Source: Ochotona curzoniae (taxonomy: Eukaryota; Chordata; Mammalia; Lagomorpha; Ochotonidae). From it: a stretch of DNA of 64,000 bases. Each line of letters opens with the position of its first letter. The stretch's first letter is position 1. Under the pieces are notes generated by a model, which was given only the letters and a program-made list of their open reading frames with translations, was not told the origin of the DNA and did not search any database. Below, piece by piece: positions 23,302 through 33,051 of the stretch. The stretch spans positions 27,013,001 through 27,077,000 of the forward strand of contig NW_024465369.1 in the NCBI RefSeq assembly GCF_017591425.1, given 5' to 3'. Both the position numbers and the translations under genes were made by a program.

Positions 23302-24460
23302 AATCATAAATTGGTGAATTTAGGATAGTCCAAACAGGCTTTTAACTCTAACAAGGCATATGTTAACGATTGGGGCACAGGACAGTTTTAGGAGCGGTGT
23401 TCAGAGAGATCTTCAATACCTCGGTGAGGAGTAACTAATCTTTGTGTTCTACCTCGCAAGGTAAATGTGAGTCCAAGCTGAAGGTTTCCTGTCTATTGTA
23501 AGCTTTCATTATTGGTCTCTGTCTATCTAATCTAATTTTGGCAGGGGGCGGGTGGGCACCCTCCGGAGCGACCCTGATGGTCATTGCAACACAGAGTGGG
23601 AATCCAAAATTGAAACTAAAAAAGAACCAGAGAAAGCTCCTCTCCCGAGTCCTGAAGGAAGTTTACTGTTCTGTTTCTGAGGACCACTCAGGGCTCCCAG
23701 CTGTTGTTCCGATGACATTAGAGCCTGTGGGGAAGGATCTGGGCTTCTTCCATCCCATGTGGGAGTTCTGAAAGGGAGTGGATGACCTCAGAGTTCTTGT
23801 ACTACAAGGGCATTCCATTTCCCAATAGTCTCCTTGGCAGTTGGTATATAGCCTTTGGTGCCCATGCTGATAGTTGTAGGTGAGGATCCGGGAGTCTCCA
23901 GGGTTGGGGTACAAGTCTCCTTCCGTCCTGCTCTACTCTGGGGTCCCTACCTGCCCTGTCGGCATCGCCTCCTGTTAAGCAGCTGTCAGGATGACTCCTG
24001 ATTCCCACTCTATGTTTTTATAGTTTTGCTAAGGTCTAATGCAGATTCGGTTCTGCTATCTATAAGTTACCTGTTTTATTCTTGTTAGGTCATACTTAAC
24101 ATCTTCCTTGCATTTTCTAACATATTAGTCACTCAATATCATACCAATTAACTCCATAATGTTGTAAATTGTTGTTGATGTTGTGTTGTGAGTTTTCATT
24201 GGAGGGGATGATATTCTGCCAGCTCTATTTCCAGACCAGAGATGGTCTCCCAATGAAACGGTTGAACTTATCTGGATAAGATGCTGGACTCCATGCATGG
24301 CACATGCTCGCAATGAGGGAATCATGACTGGATATGAACTGTACTACTGCAACAATGCAGAGGAATCCAACATGGGGATAGGGCATGGGGAGGTGTTGGG
24401 GGAATCCCAGAGCCTATGAAACTGTGTCATAAAATGAATTTTTAAAAAAATCATAAATTG
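23302..24460 (+). mobile_element. 5'-truncated lagomorph L1, 3'UTR, with 12-bp TSD
   Basis: The insertion at 23314-24448 is bounded by AATCATAAATTG at 23302-23313 and 24449-24460. The last 330 bp are typical of L1 ends here: CCAGACCAGAGATGGTCTCC, GGACTCCATGCATGGC, a GGGGATAGGGCATGGGGAGG polypurine part and CCTATGAAACTGTGTCATAA. The segment 23408-23735 is repeated in the L1 at 43700. Open frames inside (23538-23771 plus, 23663-23914 minus) are 3'UTR reading frames, not genes. Confidence 0.88.
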
Positions 24461-25074
24461 CCTTGGTAGATTACCTTGCTTTCATAACTCCAGAAAAAAT
24501 CCCACTTGAACTGTAATTTTGAGTAAACCTCTATTATCAAGAATGGTGCTAGCTGAGCAATATTTATTCTGAATATAGATGTGTTATAGGACTTGCTAAA
24601 TTGGAATCTATATAGGTTCTCAATTCCCAAAGAATTAGAATACCTCATCCTCAAATCTATTGTTAGTTGACCATCTGTAACACACAGCATTAGTAAGATG
24701 GAAATTTAGACAGGAGTCTGAATCACTTTGGAATTCTATTACCACTTCAATGAGACAACAACAACAAAAAAACTATATAAAAAATGAAAGTAACTTACAA
24801 ATGCCAATCCAGAAGCATCTGCCTTGTGAACAGTGGAGAGAGGGTCTGATACACACTTCAGGTGCTATGACGCATTTCTTTGTGGCTCAGACCAAGCTCT
24901 CCATCTCCAGTCCGACTCTGAAATGTATAAATGGAGCTGCAATCAGGTGCCTTTAATTTCCCAGTATGAAAGCCAAGAGCTAGTAATTTTGTACCTGTGT
25001 ATCAGTTGATGAGTCCTCTTGTCATTCTTTCCCTCCAGACTCCAATTCCACATGGTCAACAATTTCATTTTATT

Positions 25075-25150
25075 CCCTTATAATTCCTCAGTGCTTTTAA
25101 GCTTAGTTGTTTACACATAGTAGGCACTCACTCAAAAAAATCATAGTTCA
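25075..25150 (+). mobile_element. Possible L2/MIR 3' end
   Basis: Only the ACACATAGTAGGCACTCAC piece matches the shared L2/MIR 3' terminal motif (cacatagtaggcgctcaataaa). The upstream part is too diverged to confirm. Confidence 0.4.
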
Positions 25151-26624
25151 AATTTTTAATGAATTTTTATTTTATATGTATATTTCCCTGTAGGGGAGAT
25201 TTCTTGACACTTTCATAAAGACATCTTTATATGGTAGAGTTGATATTAGTCCTAGGAAGAGTGAGCATTAATATTCTTCAAAGGGCTGTTGGTTTTATCT
25301 GTGAACTGATTTCTAATTGTTCTGCTGTCAGAATCAACAAGCAAATTTATTCTATATTATGGACAATAAGAGGGAAGGATAAAGATTCTCAATTAGCAAA
25401 ATTAATATACCAGATAAAGAGAAAATTAAAAACAGATATGTAATCAGGTACTTAAAATATTCTGTTACCTGTTCAACCACAAAGTGCAACTCCCTCCATT
25501 ACTAATAGACTCCATCCATTAGCTCAACAATTATATTAATGGAAGCACCATTTAAATCACATGAATGCCTAACGACTTATTTTTTAAATTTACATATATC
25601 TAAGGAGTAAATACGTGGTATATGAATGCATCTGCATGTATTTAATAAATAATATTTAAATTTTTATTTTGTTTTTCAAATGTTGCAGAAAACTTTCTTT
25701 TTAATAATAGAAGCAACTCAGCAGACAATCTAAAGGTTTATTTTTAAACAAAGCACACACATAGTAAAAAACGGAATACTTTATAAGGAAAATAGGCTGC
25801 TCTCCCCTAAAATTGCCTCTAATGTTAGCTGAATATTAATAAAATCCATAAACCATTAGTACATTATAGCTGCTTTGTTCTGAATTACATAGACCTTTTA
25901 TGTTTATTCCTCAGTGAAAATGCATAAAAAAATGAAATCCACTCTAATTGTACTCTCTGAAGATAACTGGTAAAATCATTTCTAGCAGCTATAAATCAAT
26001 TGTAGTATTAAAATGATCTGCCAGGTGCATCTTCTGGGTATCAGACTAATTAAGGGAATGTATTAATTGCAACTATTCATCAACACCACCAACGTTGTTA
26101 GGTAACGCTTACAATGAATCTTTTTACCATATTATCTAACAATAAAACTGCAGTTTTATAAAATGCGAAGGAGAAAAGAGAGAGAGAGGGAGAAGGAAAA
26201 AGCTGGGAAAAAAAGCTTTTGCTTCTGCATTTCAGGAAAATCTTTCACAGAGTCACAAGATGTCCAGAACAAATTGTTTTTTTTTTTACATACACAGAAT
26301 CTTTCCTCACATTTATATCTGTTTCTATTATGTTTGGTTCTGTCAAACTATTGTTCTATATATAAATGTATTTATTTCACTCATTTTATTAAGTTACTGC
26401 TGAAAATAACACATTGTTGATGTGTATGTGTGTACATAACATATCTTTAAGTAGTTCACAAAAATGAATACTATGACTGGGTTTACAATTTTTGAACAAA
26501 AATAAATTTATTTTCTATTTTTCATGAACATTTTAACTAATACTCATATGTTGTGAAATATATATGTTGTGTATGTCTACAAAAAGATTTCTCTATATAC
26601 AAAATATGCCATGTGTTTGTGAGT

Positions 26625-26651
26625 GTATATACATGTATATATATATATATT
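26625..26651. repeat. (TA)n / TGTATATA microsatellite
   Basis: TATATACATGTATATATATATATAT-type alternation of about 27 bases lies in an AT-rich background with further TGTATG units downstream. Confidence 0.85.
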
Positions 26652-26903
26652 TACACATTTACTTACAAAAGATAACATTGTATGGAATGTGTATGTATGG
26701 AAGGTATATGTGTATCCCATTCCCTAAATGAAAGACAATTAGAATCAAAAAATGTAGGCTTTGATCTTAAGTAGTAAACTGAATAGACTTTGAAGTTGTT
26801 TCTAATTACAGACATATTATTTATTACATTTGCCCTTCCTCCAAGGAAAAAAACAAATGTAAAATCTAGAAAACTGTTACCAAAAAAGAAGTGTTATTTT
26901 TCT

Positions 26904-26914
26904 CCCCCCCCCCC
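26904..26914. repeat. Poly(C) run
   Basis: Eleven consecutive C residues follow TTTTTCT and precede TTTTGC. It is the longest C-run in the window. Confidence 0.9.
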
Positions 26915-27349
26915 TTTTGCTTTTAATAAAGCAAATTCTTATAGCGTGACTCAACAGTTCTAGGACAGACCTTAACTTGTCCTCTATTTTGAGTACCACT
27001 ATTTTGAGTCTGTGTAATGATAAATCCATGCTCCTAATCAGCAAACCATGCCACTCTTGAATGTCTCATGGAACTTGGGATCAACTAAATGTTTAAAGAA
27101 CACATATAAACATTCCAGTATTTTCTTTCACTGCTCTGATTTTTGTTAATTATGCTCATTGATGATGTCTGCTTAATCTATTTCTTCTTAATTTCTGAAT
27201 ATAACTGGGAATATGCTTTAGGTAACAACAATTTTAAGCTGTTGCTTCATCATGAGGGCAAGACTGACAGGATGATATCTTGATTTTAAAAAGTTAAGTG
27301 TTCTTGAACTTGCCATATTTTTTCATTAACAAAGAGAAGATTTACATGT

Positions 27350-27615
27350 GTGTCACTTCCAGGCTGCTCTACTTCAAATCCAGCTTGGAAAAACACCAGA
27401 ATATGGCCTAAAAATGTTGGACCCATGTCACCAATGCAGTAGACTCTCAGATGGAATTCCTGGATCCTGGCTTATGCCTATCTCAGTCCTGTCCATTGCA
27501 GCTATCTGCAAAGCGAAATTGCAGATGGACCCTCTCTTGCTCTCTTTCTCTCCATGTACGTGTGTATGTGTGTGTGTGTTCCCATCTCACTGGCACCTTA
27601 ACTCTTTCACATAAC
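27350..27615 (+). mobile_element. CSINE, old, head lost
   Basis: CAGGCTGCTCTACTTCAAAT, TGGAAAAACACCAGAATATG, CTGGATCCTGGCTTATGCC, CATTGCAGCTATCTGCAAAG and a CTCTCTTGCTCTCTTTCTC pyrimidine tract are present. A (TG)n stretch at 27558-27580 grew within the tract. Confidence 0.78.
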
Positions 27616-27673
27616 TAATTGGGCTATTTTTCTTTATTTGCCCACCTAGGGTTTTTTTTATTTTACTTTATTT

Positions 27674-27712
27674 AAAAAAAAAACAAAAAAACAAACAAAC
27701 AAACAAACAAAA
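27674..27712. repeat. A-rich (AAAC)n repeat
   Basis: An A-run passes into six AAAC units. It may be the tail of an unrecognisable retroposed copy, since a T-rich run precedes it instead of a SINE body. Confidence 0.85.
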
Positions 27713-28248
27713 CTTCTTTCTGGGCAATAGGCAATAGAAAAGATGCATTGACTCTTACCCTATGTTGGAATCAGAAAACCAGTAAATTCACTTAGTACTG
27801 CCAAGGAAATGTGAAAATTTTCCTGTACTCAAAAAGTCAGAAAACAACATAGAACAGAAGTTCACGTTAGGCCACAACTACAACATCTGTGATATCAGTC
27901 ATCTATAACCACAACTGTTGATGCTATTGATGCTGGCAACAGACTAAAGATAAGACATATTCCCGAAGAAACAAGGAAAACAATTGTACCTTATTTTTAC
28001 ATATACTTGCTTACACAAGAACATGAAAAATTTTTAAAGATCTCATTCACAAGCAGGTTTCATTCACTTATTGATACTTGTTCATATAGTATATATTCAT
28101 TCATATATTGCTTTGCAATATATATGTATGTGTATATATCATATATATACTTTCTAATATATTGATATAAAAAAGCATGTTATCTCAAAATTTCTCTGCA
28201 ACAAAGTAAACATGTCTGGGTATGAGGATAGTTTTTGTTTGTTTCTGC

Positions 28249-28620
28249 TTTAAAGATTTGTTTTATTTTTATTGCAAATTCAGATATACAGAGAGAAGGA
28301 GAGACAGAGAGAAAGATCTTCCATCCAGTAATTCACTCCCCAAGTGACCGCATCAAGTGATCACAATGGCTGGAGTTGAGCGAAGCTAAAGCCAGGAGCC
28401 AGGTGCTTCTTCCAGGTTTCCCATGTGGGTCTCCCACGCGGGTCTCCCATGCAGGTGCAGGGTCACAAGACTTTGGGCCATCCACGACTACTTTCCCAGA
28501 CCACAAGCAGGGAGCTGGATGGGAAGCAGGGCTGCTGGGATTAGAACCAGTGCCCATATGAGATCCCAGCACTTTCTAGGCGAAGATTTTAGCCGCAAGG
28601 CCACTGTGCCATGCCTGAGG
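28249..28620 (-). mobile_element. CSINE, antisense, with internal 13-bp expansions
   Basis: The copy is full length in antisense and longer than its neighbours because of two tandem expansions. One is three 13-mers at 28415-28427, 28428-28440 and 28441-28453, of the form GGTYTCCCAYGYG. The other is two 13-mers at 28341-28353 and 28354-28366 (CAAGTGACCGCAT and CAAGTGATCACAA). Core motifs such as GATTAGAACCAGTGCCCATA are intact. Confidence 0.93.
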
Positions 28621-28640
28621 AAAGTCTTTAAAAATGGAAA

Positions 28641-28999
28641 TTGGTGTGGCCTTTTGGTGTAGCAGTTAAGAAACCAATTGAGAAGTGAATGTGAGAATAT
28701 CTGGACTCAAGTTCCAGTTCTTTGACTGAGTCCTGCTTCCTGCTAATGTGTCCTTTGGAAGACAGCAGTTCACAGCTCAGATGGGTCCCTGTCACCAACA
28801 TCACAGACTTGGTTTTAATTACAATCTCCACATGTCGTCCTGGTACAGACCCAGCTTCTGCAGACATTTGAAGAGTAATCTCGACCTCTCTCTCTCCGTC
28901 TTTGTTTCTCTCTCTCCCCCTCTCTCTCTACCCTACTTCTCATCTTTTCTTTCTGTTTTTCTTTCAAAGAAGTATTTTTTCTAAAAAAAAAAAAAAAAA
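28641..28999 (+). mobile_element. CSINE, older subfamily, with CT tract and poly(A)
   Basis: Head TTGGTGTGGCCTTTTGGTGT, body CAAGTTCCAGTTCTTTGACT, CTTCCTGCTAATGTGTCCTT and AGCAGTTCACAGCTCAGATG, then a (TCTC)n tract at 28880-28930 and A16 at 28984-28999. It lies only 20 bp from the antisense CSINE. Confidence 0.82.
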
Positions 29000-29824
29000 G
29001 CTTTATTTGTTTTGGCATAAAATAATTGAAAACCATGCAGTTTGTTCTACATATTCATTTTCCATAGTTTTTAAGACCCCTTTTACATATAGGGATATTT
29101 CTTTTATTTCCCTACTATTGATGGATGCAAAAACCAACGAAGAAAAAACAAACACTTTCATCGTTTCTCAGACATATTCATTTCATTTTTGTGTCTGTTT
29201 GGATACCGTAGAAAAGAAAATAAAGTTGATTCAGAAATGCTTATAATTCTCTTTCAGTTCTGTTGCTTGACATCCACTTGAAATTCTCTGTGCTAGAAAT
29301 AATTAACTCTCACTCAAGCTGACATTTTGTTTGACTTTTCATCTTTTTGTTATATATCAAAGACACAATTATCTGTGACAACATTTAAGCTTATAAATGT
29401 ACCATATTTACCATGTCTTTTCTTTTACCTTTGACACAGAGTCTATCATCCGTTAATTCTTCCAGATTCATTGACCATCAGGCCATCTTTTTTCCTTGAT
29501 AGTGTGTGCCAGTATTTTTCAGGTATTTCTGCCTTCTCACACTCCAGTCCATTCTATATGTAAAGGAATTTCTTTGTCAAGCATTTTGATCCTGTGACTT
29601 CGCGTCTCTGGGGCAGCTCTTGGACCCTACAACTCTGAAATTCAAATTACATTTACAAAGAAAAGCACTGTTATAAGCAGTGTCCCTTGGAAAAGATCTC
29701 CTCGATCCTCTTGAGAAACATAGTTTCTTCCTGCTCATTGCTACAACTGCACCTTGTACCCATGTCTAGTCATTAACATATTTCACTATACATGACATTA
29801 GCTCAGTATTTGATGGTGCATTAA
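29000..29824. other. Unannotated stretch, possibly L2 body at its right
   Basis: The left half has no recognisable repeat. The part at about 29480-29740 is pyrimidine-rich and could be the diverged body of the L2 whose 3' end follows, but I cannot align it confidently. Confidence 0.35.
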
Positions 29825-29945
29825 ACTGTGAACACCTTGAATGCAGGACTCATGCCTTATGAATTTCGTACGTCCAGCACTGCTATTTTGCTGGTATAGT
29901 GTGGCTTTCATCAACTGTTGGTGGAATACATAAATAGTCTATTAA
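29825..29945 (+). mobile_element. L2 LINE 3' end
   Basis: AAACTGTGAACACCTTGAAT, GCAGGACTCATGCCTTATG, TCGTACGTCCAGCACTGC and CAACTGTTGGTGGAATAC follow the L2 3' consensus (tgtgagctccttgagggcaggactgtgtctta ... tccccagcacc ... tgttgaatgaat). Confidence 0.7.
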
Positions 29946-30239
29946 TTTTCATCATCACTACTGTATAACTATGCATATCTCACTCCTGAATTCCATCCAG
30001 TGAATTTTCCTTAAATGATTTCAAAATGAAAATTAAATGAAAAATTAAATGATATTGCCTATGCATTACAGCACAACATGCATCTAAAGTTCCATGATCT
30101 CTCTCCTTTTCTGTGAAGTCTGGCCCTTTCAAAGTGTTTATCAATGTTAATCATATCCTTTTAGAAGATTGTATTCCAGCCAATTCTAACAGTTACTTTG
30201 GAATGGTTTTCAAGGAAGATGATGATACTTAGAGTGTAC

Positions 30240-30340
30240 TATGCTAATTTATTTATATTGCCATGCTTTCACAATATTTAATAGGTAAATGTAACTCTAT
30301 GTCCACTTTACAGGTGGAATAATTAAGAAAAAAGCAAGTG
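30240..30340 (-). mobile_element. Possible MIR fragment, antisense
   Basis: GTCCACTTTACAGGTGGAAT followed by AAAAAGCAAGTGACTT resembles reverse-complement MIR (ccattttacagatgaggaaa ... aagtgacttgcc). Only about 50 bp supports the call. Confidence 0.45.
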
Positions 30341-31388
30341 ACTTTATACCTACAAATTTTTTAACACTAACTCTCCTCTTAAAAATAAGCAAGCATTATA
30401 ATGTCTCTTGGATCTCCTTTCAGGTTCGAAATTGACCATTCTTGACCTATAGGACTTCTTAAGGAAACCTACCATCAGCTTGTAAATTTGCAAGAGGACA
30501 ATAAGAACTCCAGAAATTCTGTTCCCTTTTTTATTATCCTCTACATGTTGTATCATATCAGCATCCATTGAAAAATTACTTTGATGACGATGATGTTGTA
30601 TTAGTTTATGCCTTCTATTCTTCCCATGCATAACACAAAGAAAGAGGTCAGATTTTGACTGGCTTCACACTAAAAAATAATAACAACTTATATTTATCAT
30701 TAGCATGCAAAGGCACTTTGAAATTTAAAACTTTTTAAAAGTAACTATTACAATTCTCAGTTAATCAGGCAGCAACTACATACCTCAAAAATAAGCTAAG
30801 AAAACTATACCTGTACTACATTGAAACATGAGTTTCCTCTTGGAAAATTGAGGGAAAAAATTGTTTAGAGATTATAACATTATATCCATCTTAAAAAAGA
30901 GAATGTTTCCCAGGAAACAATATTTAAATCAAATTTCTAATGAAATCGTTAACTATTCACCTAGATAACTGTTTTTTCACCTTCAATGTCTCCAGGGGGA
31001 ATTTGACAACCTCAATTTCTTCATGTAGCTGTTCAAAATACTCATTCATCATACTTCTATCTTTCTACTTAGTCAAAGCCCTCTATAGCCTTAAAACAGA
31101 AACCAAATTTCTCGTGCCAAGACCAAGCCTTATTACGTAATAAACATAACCAAATGCTACAGCTCATCTTCTGATTTCACTGAAATTATTCTGTCAGTGT
31201 GCCATTTCTAACCAATTTGGCGACATTCCTTGTTTTTGCTTCTGACAGTCAGAAGGGATTACTGGAAATTATTGATCAGCTGTGGCCCTGCAGTGAGAGT
31301 CTGAATACTATTCAATAACTTTGTTTGCCAGGAAAGAGCAGAATGTTGCAAGTTGTCCTGAAATTCCCATCATGCTGTTTTCCTTTAG

Positions 31389-31463
31389 GATCATCGATGC
31401 CTCAAAAGGAAGCCTGCAAAGCAGAGAGTTGACTGATGTGGATGGCAAGAGAAGGAAACACAG
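31389..31463 (+). other. Exon-shaped 75-bp segment (unproven)
   Basis: TGCTGTTTTCCTTTAG at 31373-31388 is a good acceptor, and CACAG|GTGGGA at 31463/31464 is an acceptable donor. The 75 bases between them stay open in the frame reading IIDASKGSLQSRELTDVDG. I do not recognise the peptide. Without a neighbouring exon or conservation data this remains a guess. Confidence 0.15.
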
Positions 31464-32661
31464 GTGGGATTTAAGGGTAACATCAAGAAAACATTTGTTA
31501 AAAAACATAAAACTCTCTCGAGAGCATGTATGCACCCTCCCCAGCACTGCTGTTTCTATAACACCCGGTCTCTGCAGTCCTTTATTCTCCAACCTTCTCA
31601 AAGGGCTACTGAGCCGTAAGCAATAACACAACAGGGAGTACTTATGTCAGCCCCCACACACATTTCTGTGAACTGAAATATGAGGTGTGGCTAAGTAGAC
31701 CTCACTATTGCCAGGGTCTACATATTTTATCTGCACTCTCACTCCCTAGAATTGCTCTCTTATTACTGCCCTGATTGTAGCTAAAAACAATAAATGAAAA
31801 TATGCTGAAAGATGACAGTCTAAAGTCATAATGGAAATTACAGGCACATAAAATAGCACCGAGGTGCCTGGATGGCCATTTGCCTAGGAGTACAGAATGT
31901 CCTGTCCATGGGAGTCAGGGCAGCCCACACAGCCATCCCCTTCCTCTCTGTAACCACAAAATATACAGTGGAAATACTTGAGACCTGATTTTTCTGGTAG
32001 CAACTTCACAGCATCCTTTTAACTAGTATGCAAAATGTTCCTAGGACACTGTCTACCCTAAAGTCAGAACAAGCCGAGGACTCATCCAAGCTCACCTTGA
32101 AGAATCCAGTTGAGTATTTCTCTCAGGGAATTTGAAGCATCTCATCATGCTGATGGAACTGGAAATGTCAAAATCTCCCACTTTCAAATAGTAAACAGGT
32201 CAAAATTATTTCTGAGTACCTTTATGAAAAATCAGTGAATGACTGCAATAGATTTAGGAAGAATATGTCTACTCAGAAGCACAAGGAAAACATGGAGTTT
32301 AGAAACCACTATCTTGTTCATTTGAGACTATGGGTATTACAGCACTCAGGAATTCTTCTACTCCTTTGGAATTTACGTTTTCCTTACTTAATTTCAACAT
32401 AACAAATTCTAAGTCCAATCAAAATCAAGGTATGCCAAATACTACTTACAATCATAGTGTTCAAGATGGTGTTAGAGTTTCTGTATAGTGCTGCCCTTGG
32501 ATATTGCTATTTAGGCATCAAATATTTTAAAGATATTAGAACTAGAAAAACTTAATCTTATGTTAGAGAACAAGCCTATTCTTCCTCATATTAAAATATA
32601 TTTTCATTGTGAGACATGACATTTTAGATGGTGATATACATATTCTTTTCATTAAAACTGT

Positions 32662-33051
32662 TTGGGTCAGCATTGTGCTATAGCATCTTATGCTGCCAAC
32701 TGTAATACCAGCCACCCATATAGGCACCAATTCGATTCATGACTTCCTAACCTAGCTCTCTGCCATTGTGCCTGAGAAAGAAGCAGAAGATGACCCATGT
32801 ACTTAGGCTCTTGTACCCACTTGAAAGATACGAATGAAGATTCTGATTTCAGACTGGCCCATCCTGTCCATTGCAGCCTCAGGGGGAGTAAAACAACTGA
32901 TGGATGAAAAATTCTTTCTCTTTTTCTCTTCCTTTTATCTCTCTCTTCCTCCTCTCTCTCCCTCTTTCTCTCTCCCTACCACATGTGTGTGTCTTTGTGT
33001 ATCTGTGTCTGTCTGCAATGCAGCCTTTCAAATAAATAAAATATTTAAAAG
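32662..33051 (+). mobile_element. CSINE, old, with long CT tract
   Basis: Head TTGGGTCAGCATTGTGCTAT, body CACCAATTCGATTCATGACT, TGAGAAAGAAGCAGAAGATG and CAGGGGGAGTAAAACAAC, a pyrimidine tract at 32925-32980 and a CTTTCAAATAAATAAAATAT tail. Confidence 0.85.

Larger units (their letters stand above)
24461..27349. other. 2.9-kb AT-rich stretch without SINE or L1
   Basis: Apart from a weak L2/MIR-like end at 25075-25150 and simple repeats at 26625-26651 and 26904-26914, nothing is recognised. The part at 25800-26160 has many TAAT-core motifs and no repeat resemblance, a texture common in conserved noncoding DNA. Confidence 0.45.
29946..32661. other. 2.7-kb stretch with few repeats
   Basis: A weak antisense MIR piece sits at 30240-30340, and an exon-shaped segment at 31389-31463 is listed separately. 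The interval 31308-31631 is open on both strands (about 100 codons each), which alone is not evidence of coding. Nothing else is recognised. Confidence 0.45.

Noticed and set aside
23538..24008. Three overlapping open frames suggesting a small GC-rich gene
   Set aside because: The interval is inside an L1 3'UTR bounded by a TSD, and the left part recurs at 43860-44040 in another L1 copy.
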